The position numbers and the translations under genes were made by a program. The notes under the pieces were generated by a model, which was given only the letters and a program-made list of their open reading frames with translations, had not been told where the DNA came from and searched no databases. From Actinomycetes bacterium (GTDB lineage: Bacteria > Actinomycetota > Acidimicrobiia > Acidimicrobiales > RAAP-2): DNA of 12,881 nucleotides. The DNA lies in contig JANXTQ010000212.1 in the NCBI GenBank assembly GCA_025352305.1, forward strand, positions 1 to 12,881, given 5' to 3'. Position 1 is the stretch's first letter. Every line of letters begins with the position of its first letter. This document shows, piece after piece, positions 1 to 5,548 of the stretch.

Positions 1-328
1 CACTGACGAGCGATTCCAACTGAGTCAGATTGGTCTGTCGGGTGATGACAAAGTGGTCCAGAATTTGTTCCAGCGGCCACTGGTGATACAGAGAAAACCC
101 CGCTTCTCGATCAACGGGGCGAAATTCACTTGCCGGATCACCGTCAAGTATCACCACTACGCGATCCATCCATTCAAATTCGTCGAGATACGTCATGTGG
201 CCAACAACCTGATACGGCGACCAGGAGTCCTCGCCGTCACTGTTCATCGTCCACTGCACTGGCAGATCTCGTAGGAGCAGATCAAGCCCGCTCGCCGTGC
301 GCTTTAGGACCTCGACACCTGACGCCAT
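1..328 (-). CDS. DinB-family protein, partial (C-terminus beyond the window)
   Basis: The reverse strand is open from an ATG at 328 to the window edge and gives the first 109 residues. A GGAG Shine-Dalgarno lies six bases before this ATG; an in-frame GTG at 340 is an alternative start. The segment W36-S-P-Y-Q-V-V-G-H44 followed by an acidic/aromatic stretch matches the second helix of the DinB/YfiT four-helix fold, where the histidine is the first of three metal ligands. ITRQTNLTQLESL near residues 95-107 matches the usual third-helix region. Family members are about 160-170 residues, so roughly a third is missing. These proteins are metal-binding and some are thiol-dependent transferases; the substrate cannot be predicted here. 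It is divergent from the phosphotransferase-like gene. Family assignment rests on motif and helix pattern only. Confidence 0.7.
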   Translation of the reverse strand, partial: MASGVEVLKRTASGLDLLLRDLPVQWTMNSDGEDSWSPYQVVGHMTYLDEFEWMDRVVVILDGDPASEFRPVDREAGFSLYHQWPLEQILDHFVITRQTNLTQLESLVS

Positions 329-417
329 TGAGAACTCCACTGCTACATCATGGTCCCGGCAAGATGTAAATGTCACCCATCCATTTCTCGCTCTGACTGC
401 GCGGTCGCTTCGACACG

Positions 418-1173
418 GTGCTTCCTTGGGTGGGGCCCCGGTGCCGGGCGCTCGATCGAGGTTTGGTCTCACGCGCTCGAGGGTCGTATGGTCATTTCGT
501 GGGCTCACTTGGACCGTTGATCGCAACCGGTCGAGACGCTGACATCTTCGAGTACGGAAAAGACAAAGTACTGCGAAGATCACGCAACGGTCGGTCGTTC
601 CACGATGAAGCTCGAATAATGGAGTTCGTCCGGTCCCACGGTTACCCCGCTCCCGAAGTATTCGACGTCAGCGATGACGGTTTCGATTTGGTCATGGAGC
701 GAATCAACGGACCGACCATGCTGGACATGGCTGCATCAAAACCCTGGCGAATCCGCTCGCTAGGACAGGATCTCGCAAAGCTTCAGATCTCGCTTCATGC
801 GATTACTGCGCCACAATGGCTTGTCAAAGCTCCGTTTGGAAACGGTGATCGAATCCTGCACCTCGATCTGCATCCCCTGAACGTGATGATCGGCCCCGAA
901 GGTCCCGTAGTCATCGACTGGACGAACGCAGCACGAGGCGATCCACTCGCTGACATCGCACTCTCGTGGGCTCTGATTGCGTCCGGCGAGCTGCCGGCAG
1001 ATCCGTGGAAATCCCGTCTCCTCGGCGTCGGCCGGACCATCATGCTGAACGCATTTCTCAAGCCGTTTCGCGGTGACGACCTTCGAGCGATGCTCAAGGT
1101 CGCAGTGACATGGAAGTGTCGCGACTCAAACATGAGCCCGACGGAGATCGAACGAATGCGCTCCATGCTCTAG
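418..1173 (+). CDS. Aminoglycoside-phosphotransferase-like kinase (APH family)
   Basis: Predicted small-molecule or antibiotic kinase of the APH/choline-kinase superfamily, cytosolic. Counting from the GTG at 418 (251 residues), the N-lobe shows LIATGRDADIFEYGKDKVLRR (ATP-binding strand, K50) and an E64 in DEARIMEF. The hinge VMERINGPTM lies near 92-101. The catalytic loop is H148-L-D150-L-H-P-L-N155, the HxDxxxxN Brenner motif, and the metal-binding IDW has D167. All key positions are present, so it looks active. The start is uncertain: residues 1-27 look non-conserved, and the in-frame GTG at 499 gives a more family-like N-terminus, though neither has a good Shine-Dalgarno. At 251 residues (224 from 499) it is at the short end for the family. 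The substrate is unknown; homologues of this kind often act on sugars or metabolites rather than antibiotics. Confidence 0.85.
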   Translation: MLPWVGPRCRALDRGLVSRARGSYGHFVGSLGPLIATGRDADIFEYGKDKVLRRSRNGRSFHDEARIMEFVRSHGYPAPEVFDVSDDGFDLVMERINGPTMLDMAASKPWRIRSLGQDLAKLQISLHAITAPQWLVKAPFGNGDRILHLDLHPLNVMIGPEGPVVIDWTNAARGDPLADIALSWALIASGELPADPWKSRLLGVGRTIMLNAFLKPFRGDDLRAMLKVAVTWKCRDSNMSPTEIERMRSML

Positions 1174-1192
1174 GTCTCGAGCGACGTCGTCG

Positions 1193-1327
1193 TCAACGGG
1201 GTGAACGCACTCCCGGCGCACTAGGACACGCGAGAAGGAGAACGGCTGGGGTGATCGTGGCACCGGTGTCGAGCACTTCACGCACCGCGCGATATCGCTG
1301 TTCAACCGCGGAGAACTCGATCAGCAT
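1193..1327 (-). pseudogene. IS481-family transposase, N-terminal remnant
   Basis: A reverse-strand ATG at 1327 has an excellent Shine-Dalgarno (GAGGAG, six-base spacer) and begins MLIEFSAVEQRYRAVREVL, then DTGATIT. This is the typical N-terminus of IS481-family transposases, just before the helix-turn-helix. After about residue 26 the similarity stops and the frame runs on as an unrelated proline/leucine-rich tail to a stop at 1193, 44 residues in total. The whole DDE catalytic core (normally 300 or more residues) is missing, so this is a dead fragment. The break is probably a deletion near 1250. It lies inside the recognisable insertion-sequence end described separately. Confidence 0.75.
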
Positions 1328-1396
1328 GGCAATCTCCTCGCTGGCCGAACGAACGTTCAGACCACGAGAGAAAGCGTGTCAGTTTGGTGGAATCAG

Positions 1397-1494
1397 TGCG
1401 ACACAGCAGCCGGACCCGCTGAGACAGAGGTGCCGGAGCCGGGCCGAGTAGTGAGACAGAGGTGCCGGAGCCGAAGTGAGACAAAGGAACCGGA
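1397..1494. repeat. Ladder of four direct repeats in the IS end
   Basis: The copies at 1420-1441 and 1452-1473 are identical over 22 bases (core GAGACAGAGGTGCCGGAG). A third at 1477-1494 differs at a few positions (GAGACAAAGGAACCGGA), and a weaker fourth lies at 1397-1414 (TGCGACACAGCAGCCGGA). Start-to-start spacing is 23, 32 and 25 bases. The position, between the IS terminus and the transposase start, suggests transposase-binding sites. Confidence 0.75.
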
Positions 1495-1522
1495 CTCTCA
1501 CAATGCTGCGACATCACACGAG

Positions 1523-1595
1523 TGGAGACGATGGGGCTCGAACCCACGACCCCCGGCTTGCAAAGCCGGTGCTCTTCCAACTGAGCTACGTCCCC
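1523..1595 (-). tRNA. tRNA-Ala (anticodon TGC)
   Basis: The reverse strand folds as a complete 73-base tRNA. Its acceptor arm is GGGGACG paired with CGTCTCC, including the G3-U70 pair that marks alanine tRNAs, with discriminator A. The D-arm is TAGCTCAGTTGG, the anticodon stem-loop is CCGGC-TTTGCAA-GCCGG (anticodon at 1562-1560), and the T-loop contains GGTTCGAGCC. The 3' CCA is not encoded. It lies downstream of the DUF2252 gene on the same strand and directly beside the IS remnant. Confidence 0.95.
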
Positions 1596-1605
1596 GAAGT
1601 GCTCA

Positions 1606-1611
1606 ATTCTA
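1606..1611 (-). promoter_or_regulatory. Candidate -10 element of tRNA-Ala
   Basis: TAGAAT on the reverse strand ends exactly ten bases before the mature tRNA 5' end. The tRNA-Ile gene in this window has TAGATT at exactly the same distance, which supports both. No clear -35 hexamer was found at 16-18 bases. A short inverted repeat, GGTCAA-AAA-TTGACC, lies just upstream at 1615-1629. Confidence 0.35.
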
Positions 1612-1640
1612 CTTGGTCAAAAATTGACCGAGTGTTTTGA

Positions 1641-3053
1641 TTACGGGGTTGGCGCCGCTTGTGGAAAATTCCCCTGTTCGTCGGCTTGTTGAAGTGCAGC
1701 GAAGTCACTAGCGTTTCTTCGCTTGTATGCAAGCGCGTAAGAAACAATGGCCTCGTCGAACTTCTCTGATTTTCCGATATACCCCGTAATTTCTCCGGCC
1801 TTGGACCCGCGAGCGTGCGAACGCGCCAACGTCCACGCACACAACTCGCCGTAGGCCGCGAGGCTGTTGCGATCTAAACGATCCACCGCAATTGACTGCT
1901 TATTGTCAAACATTTGGCGAACGTAATAGCTACGTTGAACGCCACTCGAATCGCGATGATCGTGCCAACCTAGAAAACTGTCGGGAGTGCTCTGAATGAG
2001 TCGCTGACCTCGCACCACTCGCTGGGCGGCACTGAAGGGTGAGGTCGTCGCTCGCGCGAGGTCAAGCACCGACGTGCTGGCTTGCTTGATCTGCAATATG
2101 AAAGTGTCGCCAACGTCACGGCCAAGCAACAACACAATGAAGCAGCGAGTTCCGACCGATCCCACGCCCGCGACCCGTCGCGCCGCATCGACAGCAGTGA
2201 ACTGTCCCAGTAGATCTCGCATCTCGGGCGCCAGAGTGTCGGCGTAGTTGCTGACAATGTCGCTCAGGAGTTCGCTCGTCGAACTGCGCTGGATCTCGTC
2301 GGTGAATCGATCGAGGGGAACGAGAGTCGGCGGATGAAATTTGATATGCGGACGCCCGTCACGCTCCACCAAAAACTTGGCGTATTTCGGAGTTCTTGTC
2401 ACGGTTTCGACTCCGTTGAAGACGTTCTCGGCACGGTCGATCTCATCTTCAGAAAAGTTGGGTTGCAAACTAACCATCAGTTGATCCAGTGCCAGTTCTT
2501 CGTACCAAACCGTGAGGCGTGGCTGACGCGAGAACAGCCGTATCGACGTGCGATACGTGCGAAGGGCGCGAACTGCCGCGCGTTCTTGATCCCGTGCGCT
2601 CAAGCCAAGTTGGTCACCCGCGATAACTAACGAGCTGGCGAGACGCTTGACATCCCACTCAAAAGGGCCCGGTGCGGTCTCGTCGAAATCATTCACGTCG
2701 AAAACTCGTCGACGTTCGGGGGAAGTAAATACGCCGAAATTGCTCAGATGAGCATCACCACAGAGCTGAACAATGATGTCGCTCGATTGTGCTCGAGCTA
2801 AATCGGTGGCCTGGAGAATCGCGGAGCCGCGAAAAAAATTGAGCGGGCTCTGAAGCATCCTTTCAAATAGCAGGGGCACTAATTGGGCTACGCGGTCGTG
2901 GGTTTGAAATGCGAGAAGACCAACCGGATCAACGGACGCGTCGCGTTCGTCAACGTTGGCGAGCGAACTTCGCGGTGCGAGATCCCTACGGGATCGCCCT
3001 CGTCGCTGGGACTCAAGCGGATCAGGCAGAGTGACGTCGTCGCCAAAGATCAC
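1641..3053 (-). CDS. DUF2252 family protein
   Basis: A 470-residue protein matching the DUF2252 family (PF10009) in length and motifs. FFRG lies at 73-76, the CGDAHLSNFG block (D100, H102, N105) at 98-107, DVNDFDET at 119-126 and FEWDVKRLASS at 131-141. The C-terminus has the usual aromatic/acidic ending (ASDFAAL). The GDxHxxN block and following ND-D resemble the catalytic and metal-binding loops of the aminoglycoside-kinase-like fold, so phosphotransferase-like activity is a reasonable but unproven inference. The GTG start at 3053 was chosen because it overlaps the stop of the upstream membrane-protein gene (GTGA, four bases), has AGGGG ten bases upstream, and gives the family's usual length. 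The frame stays open upstream to 3245, but that part only shadows the neighbour. Biological role unknown. Confidence 0.88.
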   Translation of the reverse strand: MIFGDDVTLPDPLESQRRGRSRRDLAPRSSLANVDERDASVDPVGLLAFQTHDRVAQLVPLLFERMLQSPLNFFRGSAILQATDLARAQSSDIIVQLCGDAHLSNFGVFTSPERRRVFDVNDFDETAPGPFEWDVKRLASSLVIAGDQLGLSARDQERAAVRALRTYRTSIRLFSRQPRLTVWYEELALDQLMVSLQPNFSEDEIDRAENVFNGVETVTRTPKYAKFLVERDGRPHIKFHPPTLVPLDRFTDEIQRSSTSELLSDIVSNYADTLAPEMRDLLGQFTAVDAARRVAGVGSVGTRCFIVLLLGRDVGDTFILQIKQASTSVLDLARATTSPFSAAQRVVRGQRLIQSTPDSFLGWHDHRDSSGVQRSYYVRQMFDNKQSIAVDRLDRNSLAAYGELCAWTLARSHARGSKAGEITGYIGKSEKFDEAIVSYALAYKRRNASDFAALQQADEQGNFPQAAPTP

Positions 3054-3670
3054 GACGATGCAGCCCCTTTCCAGGATGACAACCGATTCGCTTTCATTCG
3101 CGTTCCCACCTTGGTCACAATAAACAACCAAATGAAGATGTTCATTACCAGTACCGAAAAGGCAAAGAGGGCACCGGCCGTCGTCAGATGTTTCAGTGTT
3201 AGCAACGTTATTCCCGCGAAAATCAATCCCGAAAGAAAAGACCACGACGATTCGCTGTCCGGCTCACGAAAAGATTTTCGAACTGTCGGAATGCCCGCAA
3301 CGGCGTCGGCCGCAACGAAGGCGACGAGCGCGACCGTCGCCTGATTTACCGCGAGCCAGACCACCAGTCCGCCCAACGACACCGCCGCACAGCTGACATC
3401 GAACCAGCCCACTTTCCACACGCTCGCGTGATCGTGAAACGACACCGCGAGAACGACGATCGGAACCACTCCGAGTACGAGGGCCATAATCGACGCAAGT
3501 CCCACGTGAGCCTGACGTTCCACCGCAAATGCCAGCAGGGGTTCAATCGCCCAGAGAGTCCACGTGACGCGATTGGGTGCGGTCGAGCCTCGCCACGTAT
3601 CGCGCACGTAAATCGCGGCCCCGCCAACGGAGATGAACGCTCCGAGAAAGACGAAGTGTGGATCAATCAT
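3050..3670 (-). CDS. Multispanning membrane protein, PQ-loop/SWEET-like
   Basis: A 206-residue integral membrane protein with about seven hydrophobic segments (roughly 5-22, 34-51, 56-77, 87-106, 110-128, 143-160 and 164-186) and no signal peptide. Two similar loops, GSTAPNRVTWTLW at 28-40 and AGIPTVRKSFREPDSESSW at 125-143, each place a proline-polar pair before a helix. With seven helices as two triplets plus a linker, this resembles PQ-loop/SWEET carriers; that is inference from layout, not a firm match. It is the first gene of a two-gene unit and its TGA overlaps the GTG of the DUF2252 gene. The ATG at 3670 has only an AGGA immediately adjacent, so initiation may be weak. Function unknown. 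Confidence 0.75.
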   Translation of the reverse strand: MIDPHFVFLGAFISVGGAAIYVRDTWRGSTAPNRVTWTLWAIEPLLAFAVERQAHVGLASIMALVLGVVPIVVLAVSFHDHASVWKVGWFDVSCAAVSLGGLVVWLAVNQATVALVAFVAADAVAGIPTVRKSFREPDSESSWSFLSGLIFAGITLLTLKHLTTAGALFAFSVLVMNIFIWLFIVTKVGTRMKANRLSSWKGAASS

Positions 3671-3741
3671 TCCTGCAGTCTGGTCCTTCTGTGAGAACCA
3701 ACCCGTGAGCAGATCGCACGGTGCCCATTAGGGTCGCGGTC

Positions 3742-4545
3742 GTGAACGCCACTGAATTTCTGGGAATTGAACGAACGGGTGACAATACGTGGCGTATGAA
3801 AGTCACCGAGCGACTCATTACTCCCGGTCAATTTCTTTTCGGCGGGTGCGGACTTGCGGCGGGCCTCACCGCCATGGAACAGCACAGCGGACGCCCCACG
3901 ATTTGGTCTACCGCTCACTATTTGAGTTACGCGCCGACCAACTCTGAAGTAACGATTACCTCGACATTGGCCGTTCAGGGAAATCACGTGACCCAGGCTC
4001 GCGCGGTCGCGACAATTGGCGATCGCGAGATCCTGACCGTCAACGCCGCTCTCGGTACCGGATCGCTCGACTCCGTCGAGCCCTGGGTTCAGATGCCCAC
4101 CGTGCCACCGCCCGAAGAGTGCCCGCAACGCCGGATGCCGGCGAACTTTGGCGAGTCAATTTTTCAACACATCGATACTCGCATCGCGCTCGGTCGAAGT
4201 TTCGAAGAGCTGGACGGCACTCCGGGGTCACCTCACTCTGCGCTGTGGGCACGAGTGCCCGGACACCTGGATCCTTCGGCGGCCACACTCGCGATCTTCG
4301 GCGACTACGTCTCGGGCAGTGCGTCGAGCGCGACGGGCCTGCGCATGATGGGTCGCAGTTTGGACAACACCATTCGCGTGGCGACGTTGGAGCCCACTGA
4401 ATGGGTGCTGTGCGACATTCAAATGCACGCTCTTTCGGGTGGATTCGCGCAAGGCATTGCGTTTTTGTGGAGCGAGCGCGGAACTCTGCTCGCTACGGCC
4501 AGTCAATCCATCCAGGTCAAAATCTGGGCGGACAACCCCCGCTAA
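3742..4545 (+). CDS. Acyl-CoA thioesterase, TesB-like double hotdog
   Basis: A 267-residue two-hotdog thioesterase that would hydrolyse acyl-CoA to free acid and CoA in the cytosol. The N-terminal hotdog contains LFGGCGLAAGLTAM at 32-45 and the strand WSTAHYLSYAP at 55-65. The C-terminal hotdog contains FGDYV (D188), SLDNT (T210), IQMHALSGGFAQG and the terminal LLATASQS (Q255). D188, T210 and Q255 fit the Asp-Thr-Gln triad described for TesB-type enzymes, with somewhat shorter spacing than in E. coli TesB. The GTG at 3742 is preferred: AGGG lies eight bases upstream and it gives the family-like N-terminus NATEFLGIERT. An in-frame GTG at 3721 would add seven residues and has no good ribosome site. 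It is divergent from the membrane-protein gene; chain-length preference cannot be read. Confidence 0.88.
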   Translation: MNATEFLGIERTGDNTWRMKVTERLITPGQFLFGGCGLAAGLTAMEQHSGRPTIWSTAHYLSYAPTNSEVTITSTLAVQGNHVTQARAVATIGDREILTVNAALGTGSLDSVEPWVQMPTVPPPEECPQRRMPANFGESIFQHIDTRIALGRSFEELDGTPGSPHSALWARVPGHLDPSAATLAIFGDYVSGSASSATGLRMMGRSLDNTIRVATLEPTEWVLCDIQMHALSGGFAQGIAFLWSERGTLLATASQSIQVKIWADNPR

Positions 4546-4564
4546 AGGCGCGTCCGGCCTCGTG

Positions 4565-4570
4565 TAGATT
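4565..4570 (+). promoter_or_regulatory. Candidate -10 element of tRNA-Ile
   Basis: TAGATT ends ten bases before the mature tRNA-Ile 5' end, the same spacing as TAGAAT before tRNA-Ala. No convincing -35 hexamer is visible. Confidence 0.35.
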
Positions 4571-4580
4571 TGTACCCCTT

Positions 4581-4657
4581 GGGGCTATAGCTCAGTCGGT
4601 TAGAGCGCAGCACTGATAATGCTGAGGTCGTAAGTTCGATTCTTACTAGCCCCACCA
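4581..4657 (+). tRNA. tRNA-Ile (anticodon GAT)
   Basis: A complete tRNA with acceptor GGGGCTA paired with TAGCCCC, D-arm TAGCTCAGTCGGTTAGAGC, anticodon stem-loop CAGCA-CTGATAA-TGCTG (GAT at 4615-4617) and T-arm GTAAG-TTCGATT-CTTAC. The discriminator A is followed by an encoded CCA (4655-4657), unlike the tRNA-Ala in this window. Isoleucine is assigned from GAT. Its 3' end borders what looks like an accessory region. Confidence 0.96.
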
Positions 4658-4671
4658 AGATTTTCAGAGAT

Positions 4672-5112
4672 GTGGTCGTAGAGACACCCAGTCGTCGCAG
4701 GGCCCTTGAAGAGGACAACCACCAAGCGAAGCTCTGGCGCACGGTTCAGATCTTCACGGGCGGTGAAGGGAATGTTTCTAAAGCTCTCTGCGGAGACGGT
4801 AATTCCCATAAGAAGATCGCTCCTCGGCGAAATCCGATGCGAGACCCCCTTGGAGTAGACGACAGTTCATCGTTGCGCACCATCCAAATCCGCAACGACC
4901 TTGAACACTTTGACCAACGGATTGACGAATGGCACGCGCAGCACGCTGGTCGAGGGTTGATGGACCAACAGATCACCGATCAGCCGCTCAGAACCAACCA
5001 CAGCAAGAAGCAGATATTCCGCGTCCTTGACATATCCAGTAAGCGCGAATATTTTTGGGGCTCGGCGTTTCGCCTCGACTCCATCTTCTACGAGTGCCAA
5101 CGAATCCTGTAG
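4672..5112 (+). CDS. Uncharacterised HEPN-like protein, probably lacking its N-terminus
   Basis: A 146-residue frame starting at a GTG, without a Shine-Dalgarno, only 15 bases after tRNA-Ile. The core reads GNVSKAL (34-40), a GVDDSSSLRTIQIRNDLEHF block (62-81), then DQRIDEWHAQH. From memory this pattern (an NVSK segment, then R-N-x-x-E-H-F-D-x-R-x-D-x-W) recurs in uncharacterised bacterial proteins with an all-helical first half. The C-terminus QIFRVLDISSKREYFWGSAFRL fits the beta hairpin that usually follows. The RN-x-x-E-H is reminiscent of the RxxxxH of HEPN domains, but that link is inferred. Homologues, as I recall them, have 20-30 further N-terminal residues; here the frame runs back unstarted into the tRNA. 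I read it as a truncated gene, possibly cut when the islet joined the tRNA. An opposite-strand frame at 4867-5220 is judged a shadow. Confidence 0.5.
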   Translation: MVVETPSRRRALEEDNHQAKLWRTVQIFTGGEGNVSKALCGDGNSHKKIAPRRNPMRDPLGVDDSSSLRTIQIRNDLEHFDQRIDEWHAQHAGRGLMDQQITDQPLRTNHSKKQIFRVLDISSKREYFWGSAFRLDSIFYECQRIL

Positions 5113-5466
5113 TTGACGAGAAACAACTGGGAGCAGATTCTCATGAAGGCGAGGTGGAACACCCAGCGCGCGTGACGAGTCAGGACCGCTGGTTGAGCCC
5201 AATGACGATCGTTCGAACACGTGTGCGGTCGCTCGAATCCGCAGTATTCATCTTGGGCGACTCTCGTCTAGTCATTAAGTGCTTCTCCCATTTCGCCAAT
5301 CTCTTTGTTTGTGTCGCCCGAGTCGGTTTATCCATTTTCGTCAATTTCGGAGACAGTAATGCCTCGGGCACCAATCGGCGGCGCGTCTACTTCAGAGAGG
5401 GTAAAAATCGTTTGATCAGGTATTTTGGATGACAGAAACTCGCCCCATCTCCCCGGCGCTTAGACA
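5113..5466. other. Gap without a recognised gene
   Basis: About 350 bases between the truncated gene and the ATPase promoter region. One forward frame (5055-5432) and several reverse frames are open, but their translations show no motif, no family resemblance and no ribosome site. The stretch has runs such as TTTGTTTGTG near 5303 and is more AT-rich than its surroundings, typical of decayed or regulatory DNA. Nothing else was recognised. Confidence 0.5.
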
Positions 5467-5494
5467 CGCATTTATGCGACTCTCATTTATGAGA
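5467..5494. promoter_or_regulatory. Tandem operator-like palindromes upstream of the ATPase operon
   Basis: Two adjacent inverted repeats share the core CATTTATG. CGCAT-TT-ATGCG lies at 5467-5478 and TCTCAT-TT-ATGAGA at 5481-5494, with cores 15 bases apart. They sit 55-82 bases before the TTG start of the ATPase, next to AT-rich sequence with weak -10 candidates (TACTAT at 5499, GATAGT at 5506). Their size and doubling fit a dimeric repressor operator. No regulator gene is recognised nearby. Confidence 0.45.
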
Positions 5495-5536
5495 CGCTTA
5501 CTATTGATAGTCTTATTCTCCGTAAGCAACGAAGAT

Positions 5537-5542
5537 GGAAGG
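5537..5542 (+). promoter_or_regulatory. Ribosome binding site fixing a TTG start
   Basis: GGAAGG lies six bases before TTG at 5549. This decides the ATPase start: the frame is open upstream to 5429, but those 40 extra codons have no family match and would cover the palindromes. Confidence 0.7.
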
Positions 5543-5548
5543 TGCACC

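Larger units (their letters stand above)
1193..1513 (-). mobile_element. IS481-like insertion sequence, one end only
   Basis: One end of an insertion sequence: the transposase start at 1327 is preceded by a leader carrying several copies of a GAGACAGAGGTGCCGGA-like repeat. The outer end can be placed at 1513, where the reverse strand reads TGTCGCAGC, consistent with the 5'-TGT terminus usual for IS481 elements. The other end is not seen and was probably deleted. The element end lies nine bases from the 3' end of tRNA-Ala. This accounts for the 350-base stretch between 1174 and 1522, which otherwise holds no gene. The exact terminus is inferred. Confidence 0.6.

Noticed and set aside
795..1166. 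Reverse-strand frame inside the phosphotransferase-like gene
   Set aside because: It mirrors conserved kinase motifs on the forward strand and has no independent support.
1397..1494. Short CRISPR-like array
   Set aside because: Repeats are degenerate, unevenly spaced (23, 32, 25) with gaps of only about 3-10 bases, and they lie in an insertion-sequence end; no cas genes are present.
1615..1629. Inverted repeat GGTCAA-AAA-TTGACC as a terminator of the DUF2252 gene
   Set aside because: The stem is AT-rich and short with no following T-run on the minus strand, and a tRNA starts just downstream; left as a minor note.
4867..5220. Reverse-strand frame of 117 codons opposite the HEPN-like gene
   Set aside because: It overlaps the forward frame that shows a recognisable conserved pattern, has no motif of its own and no ribosome site; treated as a shadow.
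5055..5432. Forward frame of 125 codons before the ATPase
   Set aside because: No family resemblance, an unlikely composition, and it starts inside the preceding gene in another frame.
5429..5548. N-terminal extension of the ATPase by 40 codons
   Set aside because: The extra residues do not fit the family, and they cover the palindromes and promoter-like DNA; the TTG at 5549 has a far better ribosome site.
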